Assembly (NCBI RefSeq): GCF_012927165.1
Contig: NZ_JABBGA010000029.1
Coordinates: forward strand, 1-52,843
Direction: 5' to 3'
Length of the DNA: 52,843 bases
From: Zoogloea dura
GTDB lineage: Bacteria; Pseudomonadota; Gammaproteobacteria; Burkholderiales; Rhodocyclaceae
Shown here: positions 1 through 7,892 of the stretch, one piece after another
How the letters are laid out: each line of letters starts with the position of its first letter
Position numbering within the stretch: position 1 is the stretch's first letter
Notes under the pieces: generated by a model
What the model was told of the DNA's origin: nothing
Databases searched by the model: none
What the model saw: only the letters and a program-made list of their open reading frames with translations
Translations under genes and position numbers: made by a program

Positions 1-118
1 TATAACCTTGCATCAATAGAAACGCTCGCAAGAAAATACAGTCACACACCCCAAAGAACACACAAAACACTTCTTCCAGTTTGCGGTGCAGGCCACAGCC
101 AGCACCGGACAAGTTACA

Positions 119-232
119 GTCTGACGACCATAGCGTCTTGGAACCACTCCTTCCCATCCCGAACAGGACAGTGAAACGGGACCGCGCCAATGATAGTGCA
201 CACGCGTGCGTGAAAGTAGGTCATCGTCAGAC
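119..232 (+). rRNA. rrf: 5S ribosomal RNA
   Basis: The stretch carries the characteristic 5S elements: the block CCATCCCGAACAGGACAGTG, then GAAACGGGACCGCGCCAATGATAGT split by the usual loops, and complementary ends (GTCTGACGACC at the 5' side with GGTCATCGTCAGAC at the 3' side) that form the terminal helix. Length is about 114 nt, slightly short of the 120 nt of E. coli but normal for betaproteobacteria. The preceding ~118 bases show no recognisable 23S 3' end, so they are taken to be the 23S-5S spacer and the rest of the rRNA operon lies to the left. Exact ends are uncertain by a few bases. Confidence 0.95.
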
Positions 233-243
233 TCACCAACAAA

Positions 244-277
244 AACCCCCTGAACAAATGCGTTCAGGGGGTTTATT
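244..277 (+). terminator. Rho-independent terminator of the rRNA operon
   Basis: A perfect 10-bp stem (CCCCCTGAAC at 246-255 with GTTCAGGGGG at 262-271) has a six-base loop and is followed by TTTATT. It lies 12 bases after the 5S end, where the rRNA operon should terminate. Confidence 0.9.
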
Positions 278-341
278 GCGTCTACAAAGCCGCTTTGTAT
301 GCCTGCGGTTCGAACAGCACTACATTCTGATCGCCAGTGCA

Positions 342-374
342 AAAAGGCCCCGCCCTTTCGGGCGAGGCCTTTCT
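342..374 (-). terminator. Second stem-loop behind the rRNA operon
   Basis: AAAGGCC-C-CGCCC pairs with GGGCG-A-GGCCTTT around a TTTC loop, giving a 12-bp stem with one mismatch. Read on the minus strand it ends in a run of five T, so it works best as a terminator for leftward transcription and could protect the rRNA region from read-through. From 277 to 583 I see no gene or other structure. Confidence 0.6.
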
Positions 375-583
375 GAAACGCGTGGCAAGGACCTTCCTCA
401 CTTGATTGCGGCCTTGCTGCGGAGCTCTGCATCAAGACGAATGGTCCTGGCCTGGAGAGCAGAGTGGATACGGGTAAAACGTGTGCCTGCAAGTCCCTGT
501 TTTCATTACTGGACTGGCTGGAATACAGGCTTGTCGGGCTGGAGATGAACGAATCTCCCGTTGCGCGGGCTCCATGAAAATGA

Positions 584-621
584 AAAGGCCCGGCCGGGAC
601 ATGAATCCCGGTCGGGCCTTT
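584..621 (-). terminator. Terminator at the end of the amine dehydrogenase operon
   Basis: AAAGGCCCGGCCGGGA (584-599) pairs with TCCCGGTCGGGCCTTT (606-621), a 16-bp stem with a single mismatch and a short loop. On the minus strand it lies 23 bases past the aldehyde dehydrogenase stop codon and is followed by TTTTCATTTTC. It is the only strong terminator seen on this strand between here and 13056. Confidence 0.85.
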
Positions 622-644
622 GTTCGTGTTGCGCAGGGATATGG

Positions 645-2147
645 TCAGAGCATCATGACGACCGACTTGGATTCCGTATAGAGATCAAGCACTGCCCGAC
701 CCATTTCACGGCCAATGCCGGACTGCTTGTAGCCGCCGAAGGGCATCGAATTGTCGAGGATGTTGTGGCAATTGACCCAGACCGTGCCGGCCTTGATCTT
801 GGGAATGAGGCGGTGCACGCGGGACAGATCGTTGGACCAGATGCTGGCGGCAAGGCCGTAAGGGGTGTCGTTTGCGCGGCGGGCGACTTCGTCCAGGTCC
901 TCGTAGGGCATGGCTACGACGACCGGTCCGAAGATCTCCTCGCGGACGACGCGCATGTCTTCGTGGGTATCGACGAGTACCGTCGGTTTGACGAAGTAGC
1001 CTGGTCCGTTGCCGGCGCTGCCGCCAGCGACGGCGCGAGCGCCTTCGTCGAAACCGCTCTTGATGTAGCCGAGGACTCGCTGATGCTGGGCGGCGGAAAC
1101 CAGGGGACCGATCTGGGTGCCGGGATCGATGCCGGCACCGATCTTCATGCTGTTGGCGATTCCGGAAAGGCCTTCGACGACTTCATCGAAGCGGCTGCGG
1201 TGAATGTACAGACGCGAGCCGGCGGTGCACACCTGCCCCTGGTTGAAGAAGATGGCCTGAGCCGCGCCGGCTGCAGCCTGGGCAGGATCGGCGTCATCCA
1301 GCACGATTACCGGGCTTTTGCCGCCCAGTTCGAGGGAGAAGCGGGTCATGTTGTCGAGGGCGGCCTTGCCGACCAGCTTGCCGACTTCGGTGGAGCCGGT
1401 GAAGGCGACCTTCTCGATGCCCTTGTGGGCGGCCAGGGCTGCGCCTGCGGTGTGACCGTGGCCGGTGACGACGTTAAGTACGCCATCCGGGTAGCCGGCT
1501 TCCTGCACAAGTTCGCCGAAGCGCAGGGCAGACAGGGGAGTCTCCTCGGCGGGCTTGAGGATCATGGTGCACCCGGCGGCCAGGGCCGGACCGACCTTCC
1601 AGGCTGCCATCAGCAGCGGGAAGTTCCAGGGGATGATGGCACCGACGACACCCACCGGTTCCCGCCTGGTGAAGCCGAAGAATTCCCGGTCGCGCACCAG
1701 CGGAACGGAGAGATCCATCGTCGAGCCTTCGATCTTGGTGGCCCAGCCGGCCATGTAGCGCAGGAAGTCGATGGACAGGGCCACGTCCACATGGCGCGCC
1801 ATGGTGACGGGCTTGCCGTTGTCGATAGCTTCAAGTTCTGCCAGTTCCTGGGCGTTGGCTTCGATCAGGTCGGCGAGGCGGAGCAGCAGGCGCTCCCGGT
1901 CGATCGGACGCATGCGGGACCAGTCACCAGCCTCGAAGGCATGCCGTGCGGCGGCCACCGCCCTGTCGATGTCTGCTGCGTCCCCGGCGGGGACCTGGCA
2001 GAAGGCTTCGCCGCTGGCCGGGTCGACGACGGGAAGAATGGCGCCGCTCAGCGCCTCGACCCGCTGGCCTCCGATCAGCATGCGCTGGGGACGGGCAAGA
2101 AAGGCTGCGGTGCCTTCACTGAGGGGGATGCCGTGGAATGTCTTCAT
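645..2147 (-). CDS. NAD-dependent aldehyde dehydrogenase, phenylacetaldehyde dehydrogenase-like
   Basis: A 500-residue class-3-fold aldehyde dehydrogenase of full family length. Visible landmarks are PWNF (173-176, cofactor site), Glu273 in ELGGKSP (general base) and Cys307 in NQGQVCTAGSR (catalytic thiol), then the EEIFGPV and PFGGYKQSG motifs. The segment around TKIEGSTMDLSVPL closely resembles FeaB-type phenylacetaldehyde dehydrogenases as I remember them. It would oxidise an aldehyde plus water and NAD+ to a carboxylic acid in the cytoplasm. As last gene of the aau operon it is the natural consumer of the aldehyde made by the amine dehydrogenase; since that aldehyde forms in the periplasm, it must first enter the cell. 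AAGGAG lies about 9 bases before the ATG. The exact substrate is inferred. Confidence 0.93.
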   Translation of the reverse strand: MKTFHGIPLSEGTAAFLARPQRMLIGGQRVEALSGAILPVVDPASGEAFCQVPAGDAADIDRAVAAARHAFEAGDWSRMRPIDRERLLLRLADLIEANAQELAELEAIDNGKPVTMARHVDVALSIDFLRYMAGWATKIEGSTMDLSVPLVRDREFFGFTRREPVGVVGAIIPWNFPLLMAAWKVGPALAAGCTMILKPAEETPLSALRFGELVQEAGYPDGVLNVVTGHGHTAGAALAAHKGIEKVAFTGSTEVGKLVGKAALDNMTRFSLELGGKSPVIVLDDADPAQAAAGAAQAIFFNQGQVCTAGSRLYIHRSRFDEVVEGLSGIANSMKIGAGIDPGTQIGPLVSAAQHQRVLGYIKSGFDEGARAVAGGSAGNGPGYFVKPTVLVDTHEDMRVVREEIFGPVVVAMPYEDLDEVARRANDTPYGLAASIWSNDLSRVHRLIPKIKAGTVWVNCHNILDNSMPFGGYKQSGIGREMGRAVLDLYTESKSVVMML

Positions 2148-2193
2148 GCGTGTTGTCTCCTTCTATCGGTCTTGTGGTTGTAGTAATGGGTAA

Positions 2194-2673
2194 TCAGCAT
2201 TCGCCAGGGGTGCCGCGCAGGACTCCGGCGCGGGTGCTTGCCGTGGCCCGGGCCAGTGCCACGGCGTCTTCGTTGAGTTCCAGGTGGGTTGCGAGGCGCT
2301 GCATGAGGTGGCCCTCGAGCTTCTCGAGGCCGTCCACATAGGCGACTTCCCAGAGCATGGCGAGGATTTCCTGGCGGTCGGCCAGATCAAAGCCCACCCG
2401 CACGGCCTCGGCGAACTCCCAGTCGTCGAGGGCCTCGGCGTAGCGCACCTCGGCGATGCCGAGCAGTTGTTCGACGCGTTCGGGCGGGAGCTGGAAGCGG
2501 GCCATCAGCAGTCGTTTGACGGCCTGCTGCTCGACCTCGGAGGCCGAGCGGTCCACATACATGGTCTCCAGCAACAGGGCGGCCACGGCAATCAGGCGGC
2601 GCTCGAAGGGGCCCTGCTCGGTGGCTTCTGCCTGCACGTCGCCCCGCAGCAGGCCAATCAGTCTTTCCAGCAT
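2194..2673 (-). CDS. TerB-like (TerB/DjlA N-terminal type) helical protein
   Basis: A 159-residue, acidic, all-helical protein without signal peptide. The pattern RRLIAVAALLLETMYVD..., with repeated pairs of acidic residues (YVDRS, YVDGLEKLEG), is typical of the TerB-like fold shared by tellurite-resistance TerB and co-chaperone DjlA N-termini. The role of such small stand-alone members is unknown; metal binding through the acidic pairs has been proposed for the family. It sits 16 bases after the YCF48 gene and 46 before the aldehyde dehydrogenase, so it is co-transcribed with the amine dehydrogenase module. Why a cytosolic TerB-like protein belongs here is unclear. Family assignment is by motif only. 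Confidence 0.75.
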   Translation of the reverse strand: MLERLIGLLRGDVQAEATEQGPFERRLIAVAALLLETMYVDRSASEVEQQAVKRLLMARFQLPPERVEQLLGIAEVRYAEALDDWEFAEAVRVGFDLADRQEILAMLWEVAYVDGLEKLEGHLMQRLATHLELNEDAVALARATASTRAGVLRGTPGEC

Positions 2674-2689
2674 GCTTTTTTCCTTCTGC

Positions 2690-3655
2690 TCAGTGAGTTT
2701 GAGGGTCCTGGATCAGGCCGTTCTGACCCAGGAGGATCAGGTTGCCGCCGCTGGCCGCAACGGCAGCCAGGTTCTGTCTGTCATCGCGGATGCCGGTGAC
2801 GAGCTGGCCGTCCTTGTCCGTGATGGTGGCGCCTCCGGTACCGACCAGCACGAGGTGGCCGTCAGCCTTCTCGACGCCACCGGTCAGGGCCTGGTTGGTG
2901 CCGGTCTCGAGCACCTTCCAGTGGTCGCCCAGATCGGTGCTTTCCAGCACCTTGCCGCTCATGCCGAGGAGCAGGAGCTGGCCGCCCTTGCGTTGCAGCC
3001 CGCTCCACAGGGAGCCGGTGACGCCGGTGTTCAGGCGCTCCCAGTGTTGGCCGCCGTCCTTCGAGCGGAAGGCGCTGCCGCTTTCACCTGCGGCGAAGAG
3101 CGTGCCTTCAGGGCCGGAAAACACATGGTTGAGGTGCAGGTCGGCATCCCGGCCCTCACCGACCTGCATGGGTTCCCAGGACTTGCCGCCGTCGGCGGTT
3201 TGCAGGGCGGTACCGTAGGCGCCCACCACGTAGCCGTGGTCGGCGTCGGTGAAGAACACGCTCAGCAGTACCGGCTTGCCGTCGGCAGTGTGCTGGATCG
3301 CCCATGTATCGCCGCCATCTCGGGTGACAAGGATGATCCCGCCATGCCCGACGGCCCAGCCGTTCTTGGCATCGGCGAAGCTGACGGAGGTCAGCAGCCC
3401 GCTGACGGGCACCGCGGCAGCCTGTTGCCAGGCCTTGCCGCCATCAGTGGAGCGGATGATGGTGCCGTAGTCGCCGACGGCCACGTAGGCGTCGCCTGCG
3501 GCGGTGACCGACACCAGGCTGGCGTGGCTGGCGAGCCGGGCCTTCATGGCGGGTACCTCGCCTGCCGGGGAAGTGGGGGCCGGAGAGGTGGCCAGCACGA
3601 TGCTCGCAGCCAGGCTGGCCAGCAGCGTGAGGCTCGCAGTGAGTTTCAGTTTCAT
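2690..3655 (-). CDS. YCF48/BNR-repeat periplasmic beta-propeller protein (module 1)
   Basis: 321 residues, opening with a Sec signal peptide (MKLKLTASLTLLASLAAS, cleavage near residue 22-25). The mature part is built of Asp-box (BNR) repeats: STDGGKAW, TRDGGDTW, TADGGKSW, SKDGGQHW and STDLGDHW, as in the plant photosystem II assembly factor YCF48/Hcf136. In degradative clusters of proteobacteria such propellers regularly accompany an RND permease, DUF1302 and DUF1329, and are thought to be periplasmic assembly or binding partners. Here the start lies 13 bases after the RND stop, so the two are translationally close. A second copy is at 43661-44641. Confidence 0.88.
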   Translation of the reverse strand: MKLKLTASLTLLASLAASIVLATSPAPTSPAGEVPAMKARLASHASLVSVTAAGDAYVAVGDYGTIIRSTDGGKAWQQAAAVPVSGLLTSVSFADAKNGWAVGHGGIILVTRDGGDTWAIQHTADGKPVLLSVFFTDADHGYVVGAYGTALQTADGGKSWEPMQVGEGRDADLHLNHVFSGPEGTLFAAGESGSAFRSKDGGQHWERLNTGVTGSLWSGLQRKGGQLLLLGMSGKVLESTDLGDHWKVLETGTNQALTGGVEKADGHLVLVGTGGATITDKDGQLVTGIRDDRQNLAAVAASGGNLILLGQNGLIQDPQTH

Positions 3656-3668
3656 GCGTGCGTCTCCA

Positions 3669-6032
3669 TCAATGCATCATCAGGGGGGCCTTGACCGGTC
3701 CGCGCCGAGGGATCAGCACGTCGATCATCACGGCCAGGGCGGGCAGTAGGGTGATGGCCATGATCATGTTCACCATGAACATGAAGGTCAGCAGCATGCC
3801 CATGTCGGCCTGGAACTTGAGGGCCGAGAAGGACCAGGTGGCCACACCGATGGACAGGGTCACGGCGGTGAACACGGTGGCTACACCCACCTCGCGAAGG
3901 GCCTGCTTGAAGGCGGTGACGATGTCCTCGCCGTGGGACAGGTGCATCTGCAGGCGGTTGTAGATGTAGAAGGCGTAATCCACACCGATGCCCACCGCCA
4001 GCACCATCACCGGCAGGGTTGCCACGGTGAGGCCGATGTTCAGGGACTTCATGAACCAGTAGCCCAGGAAGGTGGCCAGGGTGAGCGGCACGCAGCAGGC
4101 GATCATGGCGCGCCAGTCGCGATACACCAGGAAGACCAGGATCAGGATGGTGGCATAGACGTAGAGCATCATCGGCAGCTCGGAATGTTCCACCACCTCG
4201 TTGGTGGCGGCCTGCACACCGGCGTTGCCGCTGGCCAGCCGGACTGTGACACCCGGGAAGGGGTTGGCGTCCCGGTAGGTCTTCACCGCAGCCACGACCT
4301 CCTTGATGGTGCTGGCCTTGTGGTCGGTGAGGTAGAGGTTCACCGGCAGCAGGGTGCAGTCCGCGTTGTAGAGACGCAGGCCTTCCGGCACCTGGCGTAC
4401 CGCTTCGCCGAGGGTCAGCTCCTCCTGGGGCAGGGAGGCCCACTTGGGATTGCCTTCATTGACGCCGGAGGCGGCCAGCTTGGTCAGGGTCGGCAGGGAC
4501 TGGGTGGACAACACGCCGGGGACGTTGGTCAGATACCAGGTCAGGCGGTCGGCGTAGGCCATGATCTCGTGCTTGTAGCAGCCGTCCTTGGGCGTCTCGA
4601 CGACCACCGTGAGCATGTCGAGGCCCAGCCCGAAGCGGCTCACCACGGCTTCCACGTCCTGGTTGTAGCGGGAGTCGTTGTGCAGCTCGGGGGCGCCTGG
4701 CAGCACGTGGCCCACATGGCGGCCCTGGCTCTGCCACACCGACACGACCAGCAGCACCAGGCACACCGCGGTGCCGATGAAGGCATTGCGGGGGTTGGCG
4801 ATATGCACGCCGAGGCCGGCCATCAGGCGGTTGCGCATCTCTTCCACCTTGCTGGCGCGGGCCACGAAGTTCTTGTCGAAGCTGAAGAAGCTGGCCAGCA
4901 CCGGCAGCATGATGAGGTTGGTGACGATCTTGTAGGCGACCCCCACCGAGGCGGTGATGGCCAGCTCGCGGATCATCGGGATCGGCACCAGCACCAGGGT
5001 GGCGAAGCCCACGAAGGCGGTGATCAGGGCCAGCGTACCGGGCACCAGCAGGCCGGTGAAGATGCGCGTGGCGGCGGTGAAGCCGTCGGCGCCGTTGATG
5101 ACCTCCTTGGCGATGTAATTCACCTGCTGGATGCCGTGGGACACGCCGATGGCGAAGACCAGGAAGGGCACCAGCACGGCCAGCGGATCCAGCCCGAAGC
5201 CGAGCAGGGTGATGGTGCCGAACTGCCACACCACCGAGACCAGCGAGGAGGCCAGGGGCAGGAAGGTGAGCACCCAGGAGCGGGTGTACCAGTACACCGC
5301 CGCGGCGGTGAGCAGGAAGGCCAGGGCGAAGAACTCGACGACACTGGTGGCGCCCTCGGAGATGTCACCCATCTGCTTGGCAAAGCCGATGATGCGGACG
5401 TTGGTGTCGGCATCGGCGAACTTGCTGCGGACTTCATCCTCGAGGCGCTTGCTGAACTCGAAATAGTCCAGGCGCTTGCCAGTGGCCGGGTCCGGGTCGG
5501 CCAGCTCGGCCACCACCATGGCGCCCGAGCCGTCATTGGCCACCAGGCTGCCAATGAAGCCGCCGATCACGGCCCGTTCGCGGATGCCGGCGATGTTGTC
5601 GGGGGTCAGGGACTTGACCGTCACGTCGCCGCCGATCACGTCCTCGGCCTTCATCCCCTCTTCGGTGATCTGCACGGCCCGGGTATTGGGCGTCCACAGG
5701 GAGGTGACGGTGCGCCGGTCGACGCCGGGCATGAAGAACAGGGCCTGGGTGACGTCGTAGAGTTTGGTGAGGGCCTTCTCGTTCCAGATGTCGCCCTTCT
5801 TCGCTTCCACCACCACGATGATGCGGTTGGCGCCGAAGAGGACGTCCCGGTACTGGTTGAAGGTCTGGATGTATTCGTGGTCCTGCGGCAGCTGCTTGTC
5901 GAAGCCGGCTGACATCTTGAGCTGTGCGGCAAACACCCCCATGAGGGCGGTGAAAGCCAGCAGCACGCCCAGCGTCAGCAGTCGATTTCCGAAGAAGAAG
6001 CGCTGCAGACCAATGACCAGTTTCTCGATCAT
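3669..6032 (-). CDS. RND/MMPL-family transporter (module 1)
   Basis: 787 residues with the duplicated RND layout: one N-terminal membrane helix (about 14-35), a periplasmic loop, then a block of about five helices (from residue ~235), and the same pattern repeated in the second half, ending in helices around 620-780. It belongs to the predicted exporter group of the RND superfamily (MMPL, COG1033), which is much shorter than AcrB and lacks the tripartite partners. Members next to DUF1302, DUF1329 and YCF48 genes occur in steroid, terpenoid and alkane degradation clusters and are suspected to move hydrophobic substrates between the membranes, driven by the proton gradient. Direction and cargo are unknown here. 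The short RBS-containing gap before it holds a stem-loop (6051-6071). Confidence 0.9.
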   Translation of the reverse strand: MIEKLVIGLQRFFFGNRLLTLGVLLAFTALMGVFAAQLKMSAGFDKQLPQDHEYIQTFNQYRDVLFGANRIIVVVEAKKGDIWNEKALTKLYDVTQALFFMPGVDRRTVTSLWTPNTRAVQITEEGMKAEDVIGGDVTVKSLTPDNIAGIRERAVIGGFIGSLVANDGSGAMVVAELADPDPATGKRLDYFEFSKRLEDEVRSKFADADTNVRIIGFAKQMGDISEGATSVVEFFALAFLLTAAAVYWYTRSWVLTFLPLASSLVSVVWQFGTITLLGFGLDPLAVLVPFLVFAIGVSHGIQQVNYIAKEVINGADGFTAATRIFTGLLVPGTLALITAFVGFATLVLVPIPMIRELAITASVGVAYKIVTNLIMLPVLASFFSFDKNFVARASKVEEMRNRLMAGLGVHIANPRNAFIGTAVCLVLLVVSVWQSQGRHVGHVLPGAPELHNDSRYNQDVEAVVSRFGLGLDMLTVVVETPKDGCYKHEIMAYADRLTWYLTNVPGVLSTQSLPTLTKLAASGVNEGNPKWASLPQEELTLGEAVRQVPEGLRLYNADCTLLPVNLYLTDHKASTIKEVVAAVKTYRDANPFPGVTVRLASGNAGVQAATNEVVEHSELPMMLYVYATILILVFLVYRDWRAMIACCVPLTLATFLGYWFMKSLNIGLTVATLPVMVLAVGIGVDYAFYIYNRLQMHLSHGEDIVTAFKQALREVGVATVFTAVTLSIGVATWSFSALKFQADMGMLLTFMFMVNMIMAITLLPALAVMIDVLIPRRGPVKAPLMMH

Positions 6033-6050
6033 GTTGGGGTTCCTGTCTGG

Positions 6051-6071
6051 CCGGGGGCGCGAGGCCCCCGG
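6051..6071 (-). other. GC-rich intercistronic stem-loop
   Basis: CCGGGGGC pairs perfectly with GCCCCCGG across a five-base loop in the 49-base gap between the DUF1302 and RND genes. It lacks a T-tract, so it is more likely an mRNA-stabilising or partial-termination element than a terminator. It could keep the outer-membrane protein message in excess over the permease message. Confidence 0.5.
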
Positions 6072-6081
6072 AGTCTGCGGG

Positions 6082-7860
6082 TCAGAACGAGTAGGAGACG
6101 CTGGCGGCCAGGAAGTCCCGGTCGCGCATCAGGTTGTTGTCGCCACCACCGGAGAAGTTGGCGTACTGGAGGGCGCCTTTCCAGCGGTCCCGGTAGTTGG
6201 CGAAGACGGACAGGGTCACCGCCTTGCGACCTTCCACGAAGGGCAGGGCATTGGGCGCGGTGCCCTTCACGTCGTGGGCAAAGTCGATCTGCGGTGTGAG
6301 GGTGATGCCACTGCCGGCGACGTTAGGGTAGTTGATGCCGATTTCCGCCACATAGCCCCAGGAGGTGCGATTGGGAATGCCATAGTTGGGCAGGAAATAG
6401 GGAATGTTGCCGCTGCGGTCGAGGTCAGGGTAGTGGGCCACGGCGGCTTCGGCGAGGATGAAGCCGTCGGTGGCTCCCAGTGCAGTGGCGAGTCCGCCGA
6501 GGGGGTCATTGCGGGAGAAGGTGTAGAAGGCAGTGGCGTGATACTGCCACTTCTTGTACTCCACGAAGCCCGGGTGGCGGCCTACGTCATACACGCTGTT
6601 CTTGTTGTAGCTACCGCCAAAGATGGAACCGAAGGGCACTGTCGGATCCACCCCCACGCTGTCCCTGGGCCGGAACGACAACTCCATCCCCACCGCCACA
6701 TCACCGACCTTGGTGTTGCCCGAGATCGCAAACAGGTCGCGGTCTTCTCCGTAGGCCAGGAAGTAGCCGGTCACGGCACCTGTGTTGCTGCCGGTAAAGC
6801 CCAGGAAGGGCAGCTTGTCGTGATAGCGCTGGTAGGTGAAGGCGAACTCGGTGTCGATGGACTCGGCGTTGTAGCGGAAGTTGACGCCATACTGACCGCC
6901 CTGCTTGGGCTTGGCCTGGCCCAGGTAGGGGACGGCGGTGCCATTCAGGAGCATCTGCCGGTCGGTCAGGCCCGAGCGGTCGCCACAGGGGGTTGGCAGG
7001 GCAAAGTCGTTACAGATGGACGTAGGGTAGTAGGCCACCCGGTTGCCCTGCCCGATAACGTCTGCGCCCGAAAAGAAGGTGCCTGCCGGGTCGAACTTGA
7101 AGCTGTTCCAGGCAAACTGGTAGTAGGCCTCCATGCCCAGATGCTCGGTCAGGCTGCCGGACCACGACGCCATGGGGGCCGGTATGAACACCTCCTTGAT
7201 CTGGGTGCCCGGCACGTGAAACTTCTGCAGGTCGATGGCATTGATCTGATTCACGCCACCAAGGATGAAGATGTCCTCACCCCAGGAGATCACCTGGTTG
7301 CCCAGCTTCACTTTGCCGCGTTGATCGCCGTAGCGGATCTCCTTGGCCACCCAGGCATCCAGCAAGTTGGCCCGCGAGGTGGCGGACGATTCAGTGACCT
7401 CGGTGCGGCGGGTCTGGTCGGCCTTGAAATCATGCAGCCAGTAGAAGCGCGCGAGGGCGCTCCAGCCGTCCGGTGCCTTGAGGGACAGATCGTGGGTACC
7501 CTTGAGTGCCATCGAAACGATGTCGCCCTTCTTGTAGTTCAGGGTGCCGTCGTCGAAGTTGGTGTAGTTGAAGTCTGCGTTGGCGTAGCCATTGCTGCCC
7601 TGGCGGGCCTGCAGCTGGGTGTTGGAGCCCCGGTTGCTGCCGCCGCTGTCGTTGCCGATGATCCGGGAGTCCGGGGAGGACATGCGCCGGATCGCACCGA
7701 ACGACACCACCGAGTCGAAACTGCCGGAGAGGCCTTCCTCCGAGCCGAAACGGAAGGCTTGTGAGGGGTCGGACCAGGCCGACAGCGCTGCGGCCACGGC
7801 CAGGGTAGCCGGTGCCAGGCCGAGCCGGGCCCGGCGATGGGAAATCGCCTGTGTATTCAT
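6082..7860 (-). CDS. DUF1302 outer-membrane protein (module 1)
   Basis: 592 residues from the ATG at 7860. It begins with a basic N-region and a signal peptide (APATLAVAAALSAW, cleavage near the FRF stretch) and ends in ...SVSYSF, the terminal phenylalanine signature of BAM-inserted beta-barrels. The body alternates short aromatic-rich strands with polar loops and contains the RIGNQVISWGEDIF-like DUF1302 core. DUF1302 proteins are predicted outer-membrane channels or barrels found with DUF1329 in clusters for hydrophobic carbon sources. A longer open frame extends upstream to 8106 but overlaps the DUF1329 gene and is rejected. In the operon it is 32 bases after DUF1329. The substrate is unknown; paralogue at 44686-46509. 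Confidence 0.9.
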   Translation of the reverse strand: MNTQAISHRRARLGLAPATLAVAAALSAWSDPSQAFRFGSEEGLSGSFDSVVSFGAIRRMSSPDSRIIGNDSGGSNRGSNTQLQARQGSNGYANADFNYTNFDDGTLNYKKGDIVSMALKGTHDLSLKAPDGWSALARFYWLHDFKADQTRRTEVTESSATSRANLLDAWVAKEIRYGDQRGKVKLGNQVISWGEDIFILGGVNQINAIDLQKFHVPGTQIKEVFIPAPMASWSGSLTEHLGMEAYYQFAWNSFKFDPAGTFFSGADVIGQGNRVAYYPTSICNDFALPTPCGDRSGLTDRQMLLNGTAVPYLGQAKPKQGGQYGVNFRYNAESIDTEFAFTYQRYHDKLPFLGFTGSNTGAVTGYFLAYGEDRDLFAISGNTKVGDVAVGMELSFRPRDSVGVDPTVPFGSIFGGSYNKNSVYDVGRHPGFVEYKKWQYHATAFYTFSRNDPLGGLATALGATDGFILAEAAVAHYPDLDRSGNIPYFLPNYGIPNRTSWGYVAEIGINYPNVAGSGITLTPQIDFAHDVKGTAPNALPFVEGRKAVTLSVFANYRDRWKGALQYANFSGGGDNNLMRDRDFLAASVSYSF

Positions 7861-7892
7861 GATGGGAATCTCCTGGGTGAGGGCGCGGTGGA

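Noticed and set aside
13-548. Protein-coding frames across the 5S rRNA region
   Set aside because: They overlap the 5S gene and terminators and show no family resemblance.
3933-5912. 659-codon plus-strand frame over the module 1 RND gene
   Set aside because: Antisense shadow; the minus strand encodes a full RND protein.
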